Shown here one piece after another: positions 55,401 through 64,000 of a stretch of 64,000 nt of DNA. Made by a program: the position numbers and the translations under genes. Source of the stretch: Arenibacter sp. F26102 (GTDB taxonomy: Bacteria; Bacteroidota; Bacteroidia; Flavobacteriales; Flavobacteriaceae); assembly GCF_023015865.1 (NCBI RefSeq), contig NZ_JALKBC010000008.1:156428-220427 (forward strand), in the 5' to 3' direction. The notes beneath the pieces were generated by a model. It had not been told where the DNA came from and made no database searches. It saw only the letters and a program-made list of their open reading frames with translations. Numbering within the stretch: position 1 is the stretch's first letter; every line of letters begins with the position of its first letter.

Positions 55401-58400
55401 CAGCGCGACACCATAGCGCCCGGAGTTTTTAATTTTCCTTCAGGGGAAGAAGGCAGCTATCGCTTTGTTGTGGTTGATGGAAATAACTGCTGGTCCATAT
55501 CCAATGTGGTAACCATTGAGGATCTGGGAAGCCTTACCGTTTTGGCACCGACCATAGACTCCGAGGTGAAGTGCGAAGGTTCTGGCACAGGAAAGGTGAC
55601 CATGAATGTTTCCGGAGGACAAACACCCTATACCTTTACCATTGATGATTGGGCCACCCAACAGAGCGACCCGACATTTGTAAACCTTACCTCAGGCACC
55701 TATACCATAAAGGTGCAAAGTGCCGATGGGTGTGAAGAAGAAGTAATATTTACGTTGAACGATCCGGAAACCTTTAAGGCCAATGCCGGTGTTTCAAGTA
55801 CGGGAACCTGTGATGTTAACGAATATTCCGAAGTGCGTTTTACCAATGTTGAAGGTGGTACGCAACCATATCAGTTCAGTTTTGATGGGGGAAGCACGTT
55901 CATTACGGACGACCCCATGGATCCAAGTGTTAGAACCAGTCAATTACCGTCCGGTAGCCATATCCTTATCGCCAAAGATGCTAGGGGATGTGAAATATCC
56001 CTGCCCATTACCATTGATCCGGTACCTCCAATTCCGGTGTTTGATGCAAATCTGGATTATGATTGTGACGGCAATGGAAACATCAGCATTACCACAAATC
56101 AAACCATTTACAATTATGTATATACCATAGACACTACACCGAATATTTCGGTCACAGATGGAGAATTTACCGGTATAGCCCCAGGATCATATTCCGTCAC
56201 TGCAGAATATACGGAAAACAATCCTCCTAATCCAAGTGTGCTACTGCACGAGGATTTCGGAAGTGGACCCACAGTGGATAGTGATTACGTATATGGCTAT
56301 ACGTATGAAGACCAAGTGGGCAGCAATACCTACATCAATGATTTTGAATACTCGGTAACAAGTTCCATTGTATCCCCTTATGGATCTTGGCTTATCCCTG
56401 AAGACAACACCACAGGTGGTACCGATACTAGTGGCCGCTACTTGGTAATCAATGTGGGCTCGCCATCTCCAGGACAGGTCATATATAAAAAACCTATTCA
56501 GGATATTACTCCAAATCAAGATATGAGAGTATCCTTCGCAGCCATCAATCTGCTAAAGAGTGGTAGTCAATTGGATCCAAATCTATTTGTTCAGATGCGT
56601 ATTCCCGGAACGGAAACCGCTGTGGGTGAGGTACAAACCAGCGATATCCCGAAGAATAAAATTTGGAACGTTTACGAATTCCCAATGAATCCAGGCACCT
56701 ATACCGAATTGGATTTTGTCATTATTTCCAAAAAATTCGGAAATAGCGGTAATGATGTAGCTATAGATGATATTAAGGTAGAACAGATTCCTCAATCCTG
56801 TCCCCGCACAATGGAAATTCCCGTGGTAATTGAGGCAGGAGAAAGCTTTGAAGCCAATGTTGTTGGCTATACCGACATTAGCTGTAAGGGCGCCAATGAT
56901 GGAAGCATTTCCTTTGAAGTAGAGAACTTTGACCCCAGTGCAGGTTTTGAGTATTCCAATGATGGTGGAAGTAATTGGATTGCCTCTACAACCTCACCGG
57001 TAACTACCGCCACCGTACTTACAGCAGGAACCCAAAGCATTTTGGTGCGCAAAGCGGATGATAACGGCTGTACGACTAGCTTAGATCAGCTTATTTCGGA
57101 ACCGGATCCTATTCTGGTATCAGGTAGTATTGTAAAAGAACTTAGTTGCGGTGATCCCACCGGGACCATAAAGGCAACTGCCAATGGGGGAACCCCAACC
57201 TACGAATACGCCCTGGAAGATGACTTGGGCAATACGGTTGTCGCCTTTCCCAACCCAAATGGCGATACATTTACCGGATTAACCATTGGGAATTACGTGA
57301 TCATAGTGAGGGATATCAATGGATGTACACAAAAAAGCGCCGCAGTTGTACTGGAAGGTCCGGAGGCACTTACCTATAGTGTTGCCGCTACCAGTTGCTA
57401 CGATGGCGGAAACAATGCTACTATTACACTTACGGCCAATACGGGCAATGGAGGCTATCTTTTCCAAATAGGTGGAAGTGGAAATCCATGGCAAGCACCA
57501 TCCCCCTCAACAGGAAACACCTTTACTTTTTCCGGTTTGTCAAACCAAACCTATACCGTTAATGTAAAAGATTCCTACGGATGTGATGGTGGTGAGGAAA
57601 TTGTGACCATTGATGCCCAACTTGTAGTCAATATAACCACCACAGATGTTAGCACTTGTGCAGATGGATCTATAGAAGTTACGGCATCTGGAGGTAATGG
57701 CACACTTGTGTATGCTTTTGTTTCCAACGGAAGCACACCTGCTGCAGGTGATTTTTCAACAACAAATATATTTCCTGTTGCTGCTGGAGATGAAGGCGAT
57801 TATGATGTATATGTACGTGATAACTCAGCTGGCATTCCATATTGTGAGTATATGGAAACGTTCACCATAAATCCAGCTACTCCATTAACCATGACAGCTA
57901 CTCCAACGGCACCTCAATGCCATGATGGAAATGGTAACATTTCCATCAATATCACAACAGGAATAAGTCCTTATACTGTTCAAATAGTTGATATAGATAA
58001 TGGAGGAGCTTCCAATCAGACAGATACCAACGTATTGGCGACGAGCAAAACATATTATAACTTATTACCAGGGGATTATACAATTAATATTACTGATGCG
58101 ACAGGGTGTACCATTACTGATAATCAGACTATAAATAATCCTGATGAATTGACCGCGACCATAACAGGTATTACACCTTCTAACTGTACAGGGGATGTGA
58201 ATGATTTTGGTTTTCGTTTTTCAGGATACCCTACAACTTTAGGTACAATAGAGTTTAGTGATGATGGAGGAACTACTTGGATTTCTGATAACTCGGTTCC
58301 TGGAACATCGGATGAATTAACTGGATATAATTCCGGTGAAACCGTTTATCCTTCTATGAGAACTGTAGATGGTTTTGGAAATAATTTGTGCCAAACAGAT

Positions 58401-61400
58401 TTCCCTCCATTTATTATTCCTTACCCCTTGGATGATTTAGATATCACCATTGATGCAGTTGTGGTAAATTGCTCTGAACTACAGGTAACAGTGCAAGGTT
58501 CCGAAGGCGTTGCTCCTTACGAATATGCTTACAGTGATGACCCATCTAACTTTGATCCTTTGACAGCGACATGGGTTTTAGGCGGAAATGAGGACAATTT
58601 AGGCAACCCAGTCCCCACTAATGAAGGTATGCATAGATGGGAAGATTTAATTCCTGGTAGAACGTATGTTTTCTATGTGAGAGATACAAACGGATGCGTA
58701 AGGCAAAGTAACGTGAATGTAAATGACCTTATCACCGAACCTATAGGTATTACCTCGACAATTGTTCCTTCTTGTAATGGAAGTAACAATGGAAGTATAA
58801 CCTATGAAATAATTGAAAATGTAGTTTCACCAGGGTCAGAAATGGAATGGTCTTTTTATGATATTTCATCAGGTACTCCAATGGTAGTTGAGCAAAGTAT
58901 CGGAAATACTTCCTTCACATCTGGACAGACCTTGGAGTTTGAATTATTGGGAGCAGGAAATTATTACCTAGAAATAACTAAAAAGAATGGAGCATCATCT
59001 GGCTGCGTCAGTGCTTCAGAAAATGAGTTATTGGAAGAACTTGATCCATTGAATGGAACATTAAATATACTTCAAGATATAAGTTGTAATAATCCAGGAC
59101 TTATTGAAGTGCAAAATCCTATTGGCGGAGGTGGATTGTACACCTATACGATAACCGGACCTAGCTCGTTTACAATGATTACAGATACCTCGGACAACCC
59201 TATTGAGATTCCATCCAATTCACCTTCGGGAAATTATGCGGTTATCATGGAGGACCAATATGGATGCCCTATGGATTTGGGATCAATACATTTAGATTTG
59301 TCTCCAAATCCGACAATTGATAACATTATTTATGATAACTGTTCGACACAAGCAACGGTAACAATCAGTGCTTCCAGCCTTGCTGCTGCGAATATTTTCT
59401 ACTCCATAGATGGCGGCAACACTTACTTGGACAACGGAGGTATATTTAAAGGCATTGTTGCTGGTAACTATACTGTTGGTATTATCGACAGCAACGGATG
59501 TTCCACAACCCAATCTATTACAGTTCACCCATCACTGCAGGCAAAGGCACAATTGACCAAATTGCTCGATTGTTCAAGTTCCGTAGACGCGACAATTGAA
59601 ATTGAAGCACTTCAAGGGTCTGGTACCTATCAGTATTCCGTGGAGAATTTAACTACCGCTTCGACGGAGGTTGCTAAGACATCAATGGGAGGTGATTATA
59701 TTGAATACCATCCAACAGTGGCTGGAACCTATGAAATTAAGGTGTATGTGGATGCCACTGGTGATCACGCTGCCTGTGAAAGAACATTTACGGTTGAGGT
59801 TCCCGAAAGCATAGAACCCGTGTTTGAGGCCTCACCAACACATGTTAGTTGTAATGGTGCGAATGATGGTAGTATTGCATTGACTCAAACGGACACCGGA
59901 ATATCGCCATTGTCCTATGAGCTTTTTGACAGTGCTTGGAACCCTATCCCATCTGGAGATTATACCTATGTTGCTGCTTCAAGAACTTTTGAAGGCTTGG
60001 CTCCGGGCGATTATCTGGTTAGGGCGACTGGAACCAATGGTTGTACATCAGATTCTACAACAATCACTATTGATGAACCCACACCCATAATTGTTACTAT
60101 TCCGGCTACAGATATTGAACAATTTGGTTGTGCGGTTGGCAATAATCCGGATAACGCCTCTATTGAGGTCTCCTCAGCTTCCTTAACAGGAGGTACCGGA
60201 AACTATGTACGTTACCAGTTCATAAACCCATCCAGTACAGAGGTACAAGACGGATCTAACAACAAATTAATTGTTACAGACCATTCCGGAGGCATCTATA
60301 CCGTAAATGTATATGACAATACCGGTTGTATGGGAACAACTACCGTAACCATAAGTCCTTTCGATGAATTACAGGATGCCAATATTGTGATAGACGATGC
60401 TATTTCATGTGCCAACAGCGGGGAGACCATTAGCATTACTGCCAATGGTTCCCTGACGAATTCATCCACTACTGGACATGATTATAGTTTTGAGTATTTG
60501 GCCACAGGCGATACTAACAACACTGGAACTTTTAATGGGCTTCAAGTAGGGATGCATGCCTTTAGTGTGACCAATACGGTTACCGGTTGTTCCATTACCG
60601 TAACCCATACGGTGGAAGAAATTGAAGATTTTGATATCAATGTCATTGAAGATAGCCCCATAGTATGCGCTGGTGACTACAGTCAAAACCATATAGAGAT
60701 TACCTCTGGATATACGGGTAATTTTAATTGGACGGCTTACGATGCCAATGGAACTTTATCCGATAGTAGTGATGATACCCATGTCGTGAATGGTAGTGGA
60801 AATGCAACATTAAGCGGCAACATAGACTTGCCCAAGGGCTCCTATCGCATCATTGTGGAACAAACCGATTTCCCATATTGTACCGAAGAAACTATGGTAA
60901 CCATTGGAGGTGCCGACACCCCCTTGGACGCCAATATAACCGAAATTGGAAACGCTTCCTGTTCCAATGATCAAGGAAGATTATCCGTGGAGCCTACTGG
61001 CGGCATAGCTCCCTATACCATTTCCATCCCATCACTGGGCTTGACCCAAAGTGCTGTATACAGTTATGTGTTCACCAATTTATCCGACGGAAATTACACC
61101 ATTACCATTACCGATGCCGCAGGATGTACCAATAGTACCTTGAGCGGCAGCATACAAACTATAGATCCATTAGTGGCGGATATTGATCCAGCTACCCAGA
61201 CCTTGGACTGTATTGGCGATGCCGACGGAAGTATCTATGCAACGCTTTCTTCGGGTGGTGTCGGTACCGTATTGTACAGTCTTAATACCCTAGAAAACGG
61301 AACAGTAGTGGCAACCTCCACTACACAGACTTCGGCCACATTTAGCGGTTTGAACTCAGGAACCTACAGCATCAATATCACCGATGATGCAGGATGTTCC

Positions 61401-63167
61401 TATACCACATCGGAAGTATTGGTTAACGATCCAGAACCGGTAGTAGGAAGTCTGGTAATGTCCAGATCCCTGACCTGTGATGTAGAGGCCCAATTAACAC
61501 TATCCGTAACTGGAGGAACCCCTTTTACGGGAAATGTATATCAATGGAGTACCTCCGAAACGGGACCGTTTACAAATATGTCCGGCGGTAACACCCAGGT
61601 GTTGGACGTGGCTCCGAACAGCACACCATATCAATACTATGTTCAGGATGCCAATGGTTGTACGCCAGTAGTTTCCAATGCCATTACCATTAACGATATT
61701 ACTCCTTTGACCGCAGCAGTGGATCTGAATGCAGCCTTTATTAATTGTAATGGGGATAGCACGGCATCAATCTCGGCGAAAGCTTCCGGTGGACTTGGAG
61801 CTTATATTTATGGTCTGTATTACGATAGCGACATGACCCTATCTGCTGCACCTACCAATACCGAGGGTTATTTTGAAAGCTTGCCCCAGGGTACATATTA
61901 TGTTGGAATTACCAGTAGGGATTGCGAATGGATCTCAACTAGTATTGTTATATCCGAACCTGACCCACTTGTAATAACCACTGAAATTACCGATGTAAGC
62001 TGTATGGGCGCTGATGATGGCAGCATTGTTTTATCGGTAACCGGAGGAACCGAAGACTACCAATATGCCATTTCGCCCAACCTTAACAAGTTTGATGATG
62101 AAAGTACCTTTACTGATCTGGCTGCAGGAGATTATACCATAATTGCACAGGATGCCAACGGATGTTTTGAAATCCTTGAAATAACCATACAGGAGCCCGA
62201 AGAACTATCATTAACCCTAACAACTGAGGATGAGATTTGTTTTGGTAGTGAGGATGGTCTGGTAACTATTGATATTCAAGGCGGAACGGCGCCATATAGC
62301 ACCAGTATAAATTCCAATGCAGATAGTGATTTTGCAGAAGGAATAATGAGCTATGGAGATTTGGCCAGTGGCACCTATGTGATATTCATTAAAGACGCCA
62401 ACGGTTGTACGGCAAATAGTGTTTTTACCATTGAACCTGGATACAACCTAGCTGGTTCTGTTGAAGTGGTTTACGAATGTAATGGCATTATACCCACAAA
62501 TTATCTGTCGATCCAGTTTGAGGACCAAACCGTGGTTCCGGATGTACTATACGCCATAGATTCCACTGACCCGAATGATATGGTAATGGATCCTGATTTT
62601 GCCAACCTAACACCGGGTGACCATACGCTCTATGTTGCCCATGCCAATGGTTGTATTAGGACTTTTGATGTCGTTGTGGAAGACTTTGAACCACTGACCC
62701 TTCAATTGACCAATGAAAACATCAATGAGATCAAAGCAGAGGCATTGGGTGGCAATCCGGACTATACCTATCAGATAAATGATGAACCTGTAACGGAAGA
62801 CAACACTTTCTTTATAAAAAGAACGGACACCTATAGTATTACGGTTTTCGACGAAACTGGATGTAGCGTCACCCATGAAATATTTGTGGAATTTATCGAT
62901 ATCGAAATTTCCAATTTCTTTACCCCAAACGGGGACGGATTAAACGATACTTGGAAGCCTAAAAATATCGAAATATTCCCTAACATTACCATATCGATCT
63001 TTGATAGATACGGCAGGAAAATTTACAGTATGCTGCAAAACACAGCACCCTGGGAAGGAGCGTATCAGGATTCCAATCTTCCGGTTGGCGATTATTGGTA
63101 TATTATTAAATTAAATGGAGATCAGGATTCCCGGGAATTCGTAGGCAACTTTACCCTATATAGATAA
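52401..63167 (+). CDS. Giant SprB-like repeat surface protein with T9SS type-B signal
   Basis: A 3588-residue secreted protein. The signal peptide is 1-32 (ending ISYAQ). Residues about 45-385 form a beta-rich head domain with a calcium-binding-like run (DKDGDLDGDGITD). Residues about 388-500 form a DUF11-like domain (EIIVEKKVEDLAEN). After that come about 20 SprB-type repeats (about 75-120 residues each) with the motif C-x-G-x2-DGSI and a GG-x-P/A-Y turn. A jelly-roll-like insert interrupts them at about 1280-1470. The last 90 residues (SNFFTPNGDGLNDTW ... DRYGRKIYS ... GDYWYIIKL) are the type-B T9SS sorting domain (CHU_C). Related SprB proteins are gliding or attachment adhesins. Codon use shifts to AT-rich at about 57.7-59.4 kb. 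Confidence 0.92.
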   Translation: MPLTKHPKSLKYNLIAILTLLLFLCTISISYAQLSVPFEPRLPEDNIKVKGDLVYVANNIVSIRSNPNSDYSGNSSNQDVYMDYIDIDGDSSTFSSSSAELNAPSCSAVIYAGLYWGGIYRDTNRDGQHKSVKFKIPGGSYVDIGPSSSSLFEYEQIYDKDGDLDGDGITDPGVVDVDYLSGVNMTSYLNYANVTHLMSGLSDPNGEYTVANIVASTNEKNVSAGWTMVVIYENLNSTSKYISTFDGYAAMGSTYKSVEFDFSGFKTVPSPLPVNAILGASTMDGDRSTGPSMAFRANTTDSWTYLSDGINPSNNVFNSTISNLGSWVDTRTPASRNTLGWDADLLELPNPSNNVLPNDHDSGEIKISTSSEGVILFLTTVSVEIIDPEIIVEKKVEDLAENDITGAGVNLGQSLEYVLRFWNRGNDDAQNLTIRDVLPNNVELESVDLDNALGTTWTTSGTDPTELTFDVPDNLVTEGSNTYEIRIRVKVSNNCNDFVAACSSTIDNIAFSTYEGETSGNTITNDPSVSNVSSCGFLTPGVTNFLLDDLTDCVFKSEIQICGDNAEITAGSGYQTYTWYKDLNENRVIDGSDTVYDDNDPDLDPSTVVVQETGFYLVRKESASCGEAIESMEVTRFGNTQVNPIITYFNTLNGDSDPTNDIQGEIVQCSNDGSELPKIFLCGVNDTQELILNITDAASIAWEKLDETSCSITNSDCATNQIACTWNQVASGNSYTANEEGRFRLVLTYSGGCSSRFYFDVYKNNLDFESDSQDIYCSTDGFIRISGVGSGYGYQLVDTTTETVLVPYSAGNGPNFTISTVGTYRVEFTQLDGSGIPLEDTCVFSTEDIGISRKELTLNLTTKAVNCTDKGSVRIQVGQGRANYHYELYTDDGSGNPGTLIDNEPAQTTSDYTFSGLNAGDYVVVVKTDDNCEVAKTVTVEEIPDPEVTAVTTKQITCTDGTITLSASEGYPDPSYLYAIWEKDGSTSYTDISDIPTTEFQRDTIAPGVFNFPSGEEGSYRFVVVDGNNCWSISNVVTIEDLGSLTVLAPTIDSEVKCEGSGTGKVTMNVSGGQTPYTFTIDDWATQQSDPTFVNLTSGTYTIKVQSADGCEEEVIFTLNDPETFKANAGVSSTGTCDVNEYSEVRFTNVEGGTQPYQFSFDGGSTFITDDPMDPSVRTSQLPSGSHILIAKDARGCEISLPITIDPVPPIPVFDANLDYDCDGNGNISITTNQTIYNYVYTIDTTPNISVTDGEFTGIAPGSYSVTAEYTENNPPNPSVLLHEDFGSGPTVDSDYVYGYTYEDQVGSNTYINDFEYSVTSSIVSPYGSWLIPEDNTTGGTDTSGRYLVINVGSPSPGQVIYKKPIQDITPNQDMRVSFAAINLLKSGSQLDPNLFVQMRIPGTETAVGEVQTSDIPKNKIWNVYEFPMNPGTYTELDFVIISKKFGNSGNDVAIDDIKVEQIPQSCPRTMEIPVVIEAGESFEANVVGYTDISCKGANDGSISFEVENFDPSAGFEYSNDGGSNWIASTTSPVTTATVLTAGTQSILVRKADDNGCTTSLDQLISEPDPILVSGSIVKELSCGDPTGTIKATANGGTPTYEYALEDDLGNTVVAFPNPNGDTFTGLTIGNYVIIVRDINGCTQKSAAVVLEGPEALTYSVAATSCYDGGNNATITLTANTGNGGYLFQIGGSGNPWQAPSPSTGNTFTFSGLSNQTYTVNVKDSYGCDGGEEIVTIDAQLVVNITTTDVSTCADGSIEVTASGGNGTLVYAFVSNGSTPAAGDFSTTNIFPVAAGDEGDYDVYVRDNSAGIPYCEYMETFTINPATPLTMTATPTAPQCHDGNGNISINITTGISPYTVQIVDIDNGGASNQTDTNVLATSKTYYNLLPGDYTINITDATGCTITDNQTINNPDELTATITGITPSNCTGDVNDFGFRFSGYPTTLGTIEFSDDGGTTWISDNSVPGTSDELTGYNSGETVYPSMRTVDGFGNNLCQTDFPPFIIPYPLDDLDITIDAVVVNCSELQVTVQGSEGVAPYEYAYSDDPSNFDPLTATWVLGGNEDNLGNPVPTNEGMHRWEDLIPGRTYVFYVRDTNGCVRQSNVNVNDLITEPIGITSTIVPSCNGSNNGSITYEIIENVVSPGSEMEWSFYDISSGTPMVVEQSIGNTSFTSGQTLEFELLGAGNYYLEITKKNGASSGCVSASENELLEELDPLNGTLNILQDISCNNPGLIEVQNPIGGGGLYTYTITGPSSFTMITDTSDNPIEIPSNSPSGNYAVIMEDQYGCPMDLGSIHLDLSPNPTIDNIIYDNCSTQATVTISASSLAAANIFYSIDGGNTYLDNGGIFKGIVAGNYTVGIIDSNGCSTTQSITVHPSLQAKAQLTKLLDCSSSVDATIEIEALQGSGTYQYSVENLTTASTEVAKTSMGGDYIEYHPTVAGTYEIKVYVDATGDHAACERTFTVEVPESIEPVFEASPTHVSCNGANDGSIALTQTDTGISPLSYELFDSAWNPIPSGDYTYVAASRTFEGLAPGDYLVRATGTNGCTSDSTTITIDEPTPIIVTIPATDIEQFGCAVGNNPDNASIEVSSASLTGGTGNYVRYQFINPSSTEVQDGSNNKLIVTDHSGGIYTVNVYDNTGCMGTTTVTISPFDELQDANIVIDDAISCANSGETISITANGSLTNSSTTGHDYSFEYLATGDTNNTGTFNGLQVGMHAFSVTNTVTGCSITVTHTVEEIEDFDINVIEDSPIVCAGDYSQNHIEITSGYTGNFNWTAYDANGTLSDSSDDTHVVNGSGNATLSGNIDLPKGSYRIIVEQTDFPYCTEETMVTIGGADTPLDANITEIGNASCSNDQGRLSVEPTGGIAPYTISIPSLGLTQSAVYSYVFTNLSDGNYTITITDAAGCTNSTLSGSIQTIDPLVADIDPATQTLDCIGDADGSIYATLSSGGVGTVLYSLNTLENGTVVATSTTQTSATFSGLNSGTYSINITDDAGCSYTTSEVLVNDPEPVVGSLVMSRSLTCDVEAQLTLSVTGGTPFTGNVYQWSTSETGPFTNMSGGNTQVLDVAPNSTPYQYYVQDANGCTPVVSNAITINDITPLTAAVDLNAAFINCNGDSTASISAKASGGLGAYIYGLYYDSDMTLSAAPTNTEGYFESLPQGTYYVGITSRDCEWISTSIVISEPDPLVITTEITDVSCMGADDGSIVLSVTGGTEDYQYAISPNLNKFDDESTFTDLAAGDYTIIAQDANGCFEILEITIQEPEELSLTLTTEDEICFGSEDGLVTIDIQGGTAPYSTSINSNADSDFAEGIMSYGDLASGTYVIFIKDANGCTANSVFTIEPGYNLAGSVEVVYECNGIIPTNYLSIQFEDQTVVPDVLYAIDSTDPNDMVMDPDFANLTPGDHTLYVAHANGCIRTFDVVVEDFEPLTLQLTNENINEIKAEALGGNPDYTYQINDEPVTEDNTFFIKRTDTYSITVFDETGCSVTHEIFVEFIDIEISNFFTPNGDGLNDTWKPKNIEIFPNITISIFDRYGRKIYSMLQNTAPWEGAYQDSNLPVGDYWYIIKLNGDQDSREFVGNFTLYR

Positions 63168-63203
63168 AGAGGTAGAGCAATCACCTCTGAACTACTTGGA
63201 AAT

Positions 63204-63421
63204 TATGGTATCGTTAAGCAGAACACAGGCTTTAGGGCATTCAATGCTATTGCAAATACGATATCGCTCAATTATAGATCGATCCTGAACTATTTTTAAA
63301 CAGGAGTACAAATGCATCGGCAGAATCCTTCAATGCAAAAATAAAAGCTTTTAGGGCACAATTCAGAGGTGTTAGAAATACAGAATTCTTCCTGTTTAGA
63401 TTAACTCAATTATTTGCATAA
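63204..63421 (+). pseudogene. ISL3-type transposase remnant (C-terminal end)
   Basis: Two frames of one degraded transposase. Frame A (63204-63296) reads YGIVKQNTGFRAFNAIANT ... RSILNYF. After a frameshift, frame B (63299-63421) reads NRSTNASAESFNAKIKAFRA and on to FFLFRLTQLFA and a TAA stop. The NRSTNASAESFNAKIK block is typical of ISL3/ISAon1-family transposases. The N-terminal nine tenths is missing. The remnant lies about 40 bp after the stop of the giant gene. Confidence 0.8.
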
Positions 63422-63552
63422 ACATTCAAATACCCAGAAATTGTTCTTGACCCCCTATCAGTGCTGACAATAAAATAAAATTAGACCTCCATACAGGATT
63501 ACCTCACTGCGCTCGGTGAACCTGTAGTGGGGTCGGTGCTCATGAAAATCGG

Positions 63553-63630
63553 GCACAGGCTAGCGCCTGTCCGTCTTTTTTGTTTTCCACTGCTTAAGCA
63601 CCTATCGGTGCTACGCAGTGGAAAACAAAA
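63553..63630. repeat. Two adjacent inverted repeats
   Basis: The first is ACAGGC-TAGC-GCCTGT (63555-63570), followed by a T run. The second is a long palindrome with 16-bp arms TTTTGTTTTCCACTGC (63578-63593) and its complement (63615-63630), enclosing a smaller hairpin AGCACC/GGTGCT (63597-63612). The second could form a cruciform. With the next terminator they make a dense structured block between the IS remnant and the tRNA. Confidence 0.7.
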
Positions 63631-63658
63631 AATCCGATCACATAAGTGATCGGATTTT
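63629..63658 (-). terminator. Intrinsic terminator of tRNA-Pro
   Basis: A 13-bp stem (63629-63641 with 63646-63658; core ATCCGATCAC/GTGATCGGAT), a 4-base loop and a T run on the - strand, starting three bases after the tRNA 3' end. Confidence 0.85.
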
Positions 63659-63660
63659 CT

Positions 63661-63738
63661 TGGTCGGGGTGGCAGGATTCGAACCTGCGACCTCCGCGTC
63701 CCAAACGCGGCGCGATAACCGGGCTACGCTACACCCCG
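63661..63738 (-). tRNA. tRNA-Pro (anticodon TGG)
   Basis: A 78-nt gene with encoded CCA. The acceptor stem CGGGGTG pairs with CACCCCG. There is a D arm (GCG/CGC), anticodon stem CCGCG/CGCGG with loop TTTGGGA (anticodon TGG), and T arm GCAGG-TTCGAAT-CCTGC. All stems are perfect. It reads CCN proline codons. Its first ten bases also encode the end of the GIY-YIG reading frame. Confidence 0.97.
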
Positions 63739-63968
63739 AAATGGTCATCTATAAAACGTTTTGCTCCCCTTTTCTTTATTCGCCGCTCTAAAATTAAGGC
63801 TTCCGAGCGGGACAATACTTCCAGTTGCAAAACTAATTTCCAAGGGGCTCCACTCTTGGTAGAAGGAACAATCCCGAGGTTATGTCTTTTCAATCTTTTT
63901 ATTGTATCCGTAGTCTGACCTACGTAATACCGTGAACGTTTCTCGCTATATAAAATATAAACGAACAT
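63729..63968 (-). CDS. GIY-YIG nuclease domain protein ending inside tRNA-Pro
   Basis: A 79-residue single-domain protein. VYILYSEKRSRYYVGQTTD is the GIY-YIG core (Tyr-Ile-Leu and Tyr-Val-Gly), followed by RLKRHN and a LILERRIKK helix. The catalytic Glu of larger members may be the Glu of ILERRIKK. The family includes UvrC, homing enzymes and small housekeeping proteins of unknown role. The last codons (FGV and TAG) are made by the first ten bases of the adjacent tRNA, so the tRNA 5' end supplies the stop codon and the two genes overlap on the same strand. Confidence 0.85.
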   Translation of the reverse strand: MFVYILYSEKRSRYYVGQTTDTIKRLKRHNLGIVPSTKSGAPWKLVLQLEVLSRSEALILERRIKKRGAKRFIDDHFGV

Positions 63969-64000
63969 ATTCTATCTTTCTTGGGGTGGTCACGCCCAAA

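Noticed and set aside
54960..62500. Repeats in the giant gene as a CRISPR-like or DNA-level repeat array
   Set aside because: The similarity is at protein level (SprB motifs) with poor nucleotide identity and irregular spacing.
63646..63918. 90-codon frame on the + strand across tRNA-Pro
   Set aside because: It is the complement of the tRNA and the GIY-YIG gene; the peptide GWQDSNLRPP is the known false translation of a tRNA complement.

Overview
The window looks like chromosome from a marine-type member of the Flavobacteriaceae (Bacteroidetes), at roughly 40% GC. The reasons are promoters of the TAnnTTTG type, two TonB-dependent receptors with N-terminal carboxypeptidase-like domains, a giant cell-surface protein ending in a type-B type IX secretion signal, a DUF983 protein, and a GIY-YIG reading frame running into a tRNA. 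I cannot name the genus with confidence.

Layout. Positions 1-103 are a GTA microsatellite, possibly a contig edge. Positions 161-20145 form a stress island. It holds a PAS histidine kinase, a receiver-CRP fusion regulator, ten universal stress protein (USP) genes, thioredoxin, a TerB-like protein and a small stress protein. It also holds a MscS channel, an ATP-cone/Mrr-like nuclease, a beta-CASP metallo-hydrolase, two unknown proteins (one a lipoprotein), D-lactate dehydrogenase and cardiolipin synthase. Positions 20291-30558 hold a helical unknown protein, then an acyl/ester gene set: SDR reductase, sodium symporter, alpha/beta hydrolase, TonB receptor, KASIII-like protein and acyl-CoA ligase. 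Positions 31057-43535 are mixed housekeeping and accessory genes: two unknowns, a Tat-exported TIM-barrel isomerase, a second MscS channel, a KefG/KefC pair, DUF983, an AraC regulator, the three-gene proton-translocating transhydrogenase and an Lrp/AsnC regulator. After a 1.7 kb gene-poor stretch, 45229-51200 encode a TonB receptor, a lipoprotein, a Tat-exported histidinol-phosphate-aminotransferase-like enzyme and an AEC-type permease. Positions 52401-63167 are one gene for a 3588-residue SprB-like repeat protein. An ISL3-type transposase remnant, tRNA-Pro and a GIY-YIG gene close the window.

Main observation. Nine intergenic sites in the stress island fit TGA-N6-TCA, the spacing of Crp/Fnr-family operators, and eight of them fit the tighter form TGAY-N4-RTCA. 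In seven cases exactly 23 bp separates the site from a good TAnnTTTR -7 element on the + strand or, for two divergent promoters, on the - strand. An eighth case has the same spacing but a poor -7, a ninth has 22 bp, and the kinase promoter has 12 bp. This places the site near -41, the class II activator position. The obvious candidate regulator is the receiver-CRP fusion encoded inside the island. The predicted targets (USPs, thioredoxin, fermentative lactate dehydrogenase, cardiolipin synthase, mechanosensitive channel, nucleases) suggest a low-energy or low-oxygen survival regulon, comparable in logic to DosR of mycobacteria but built from different parts. That comparison is inference.
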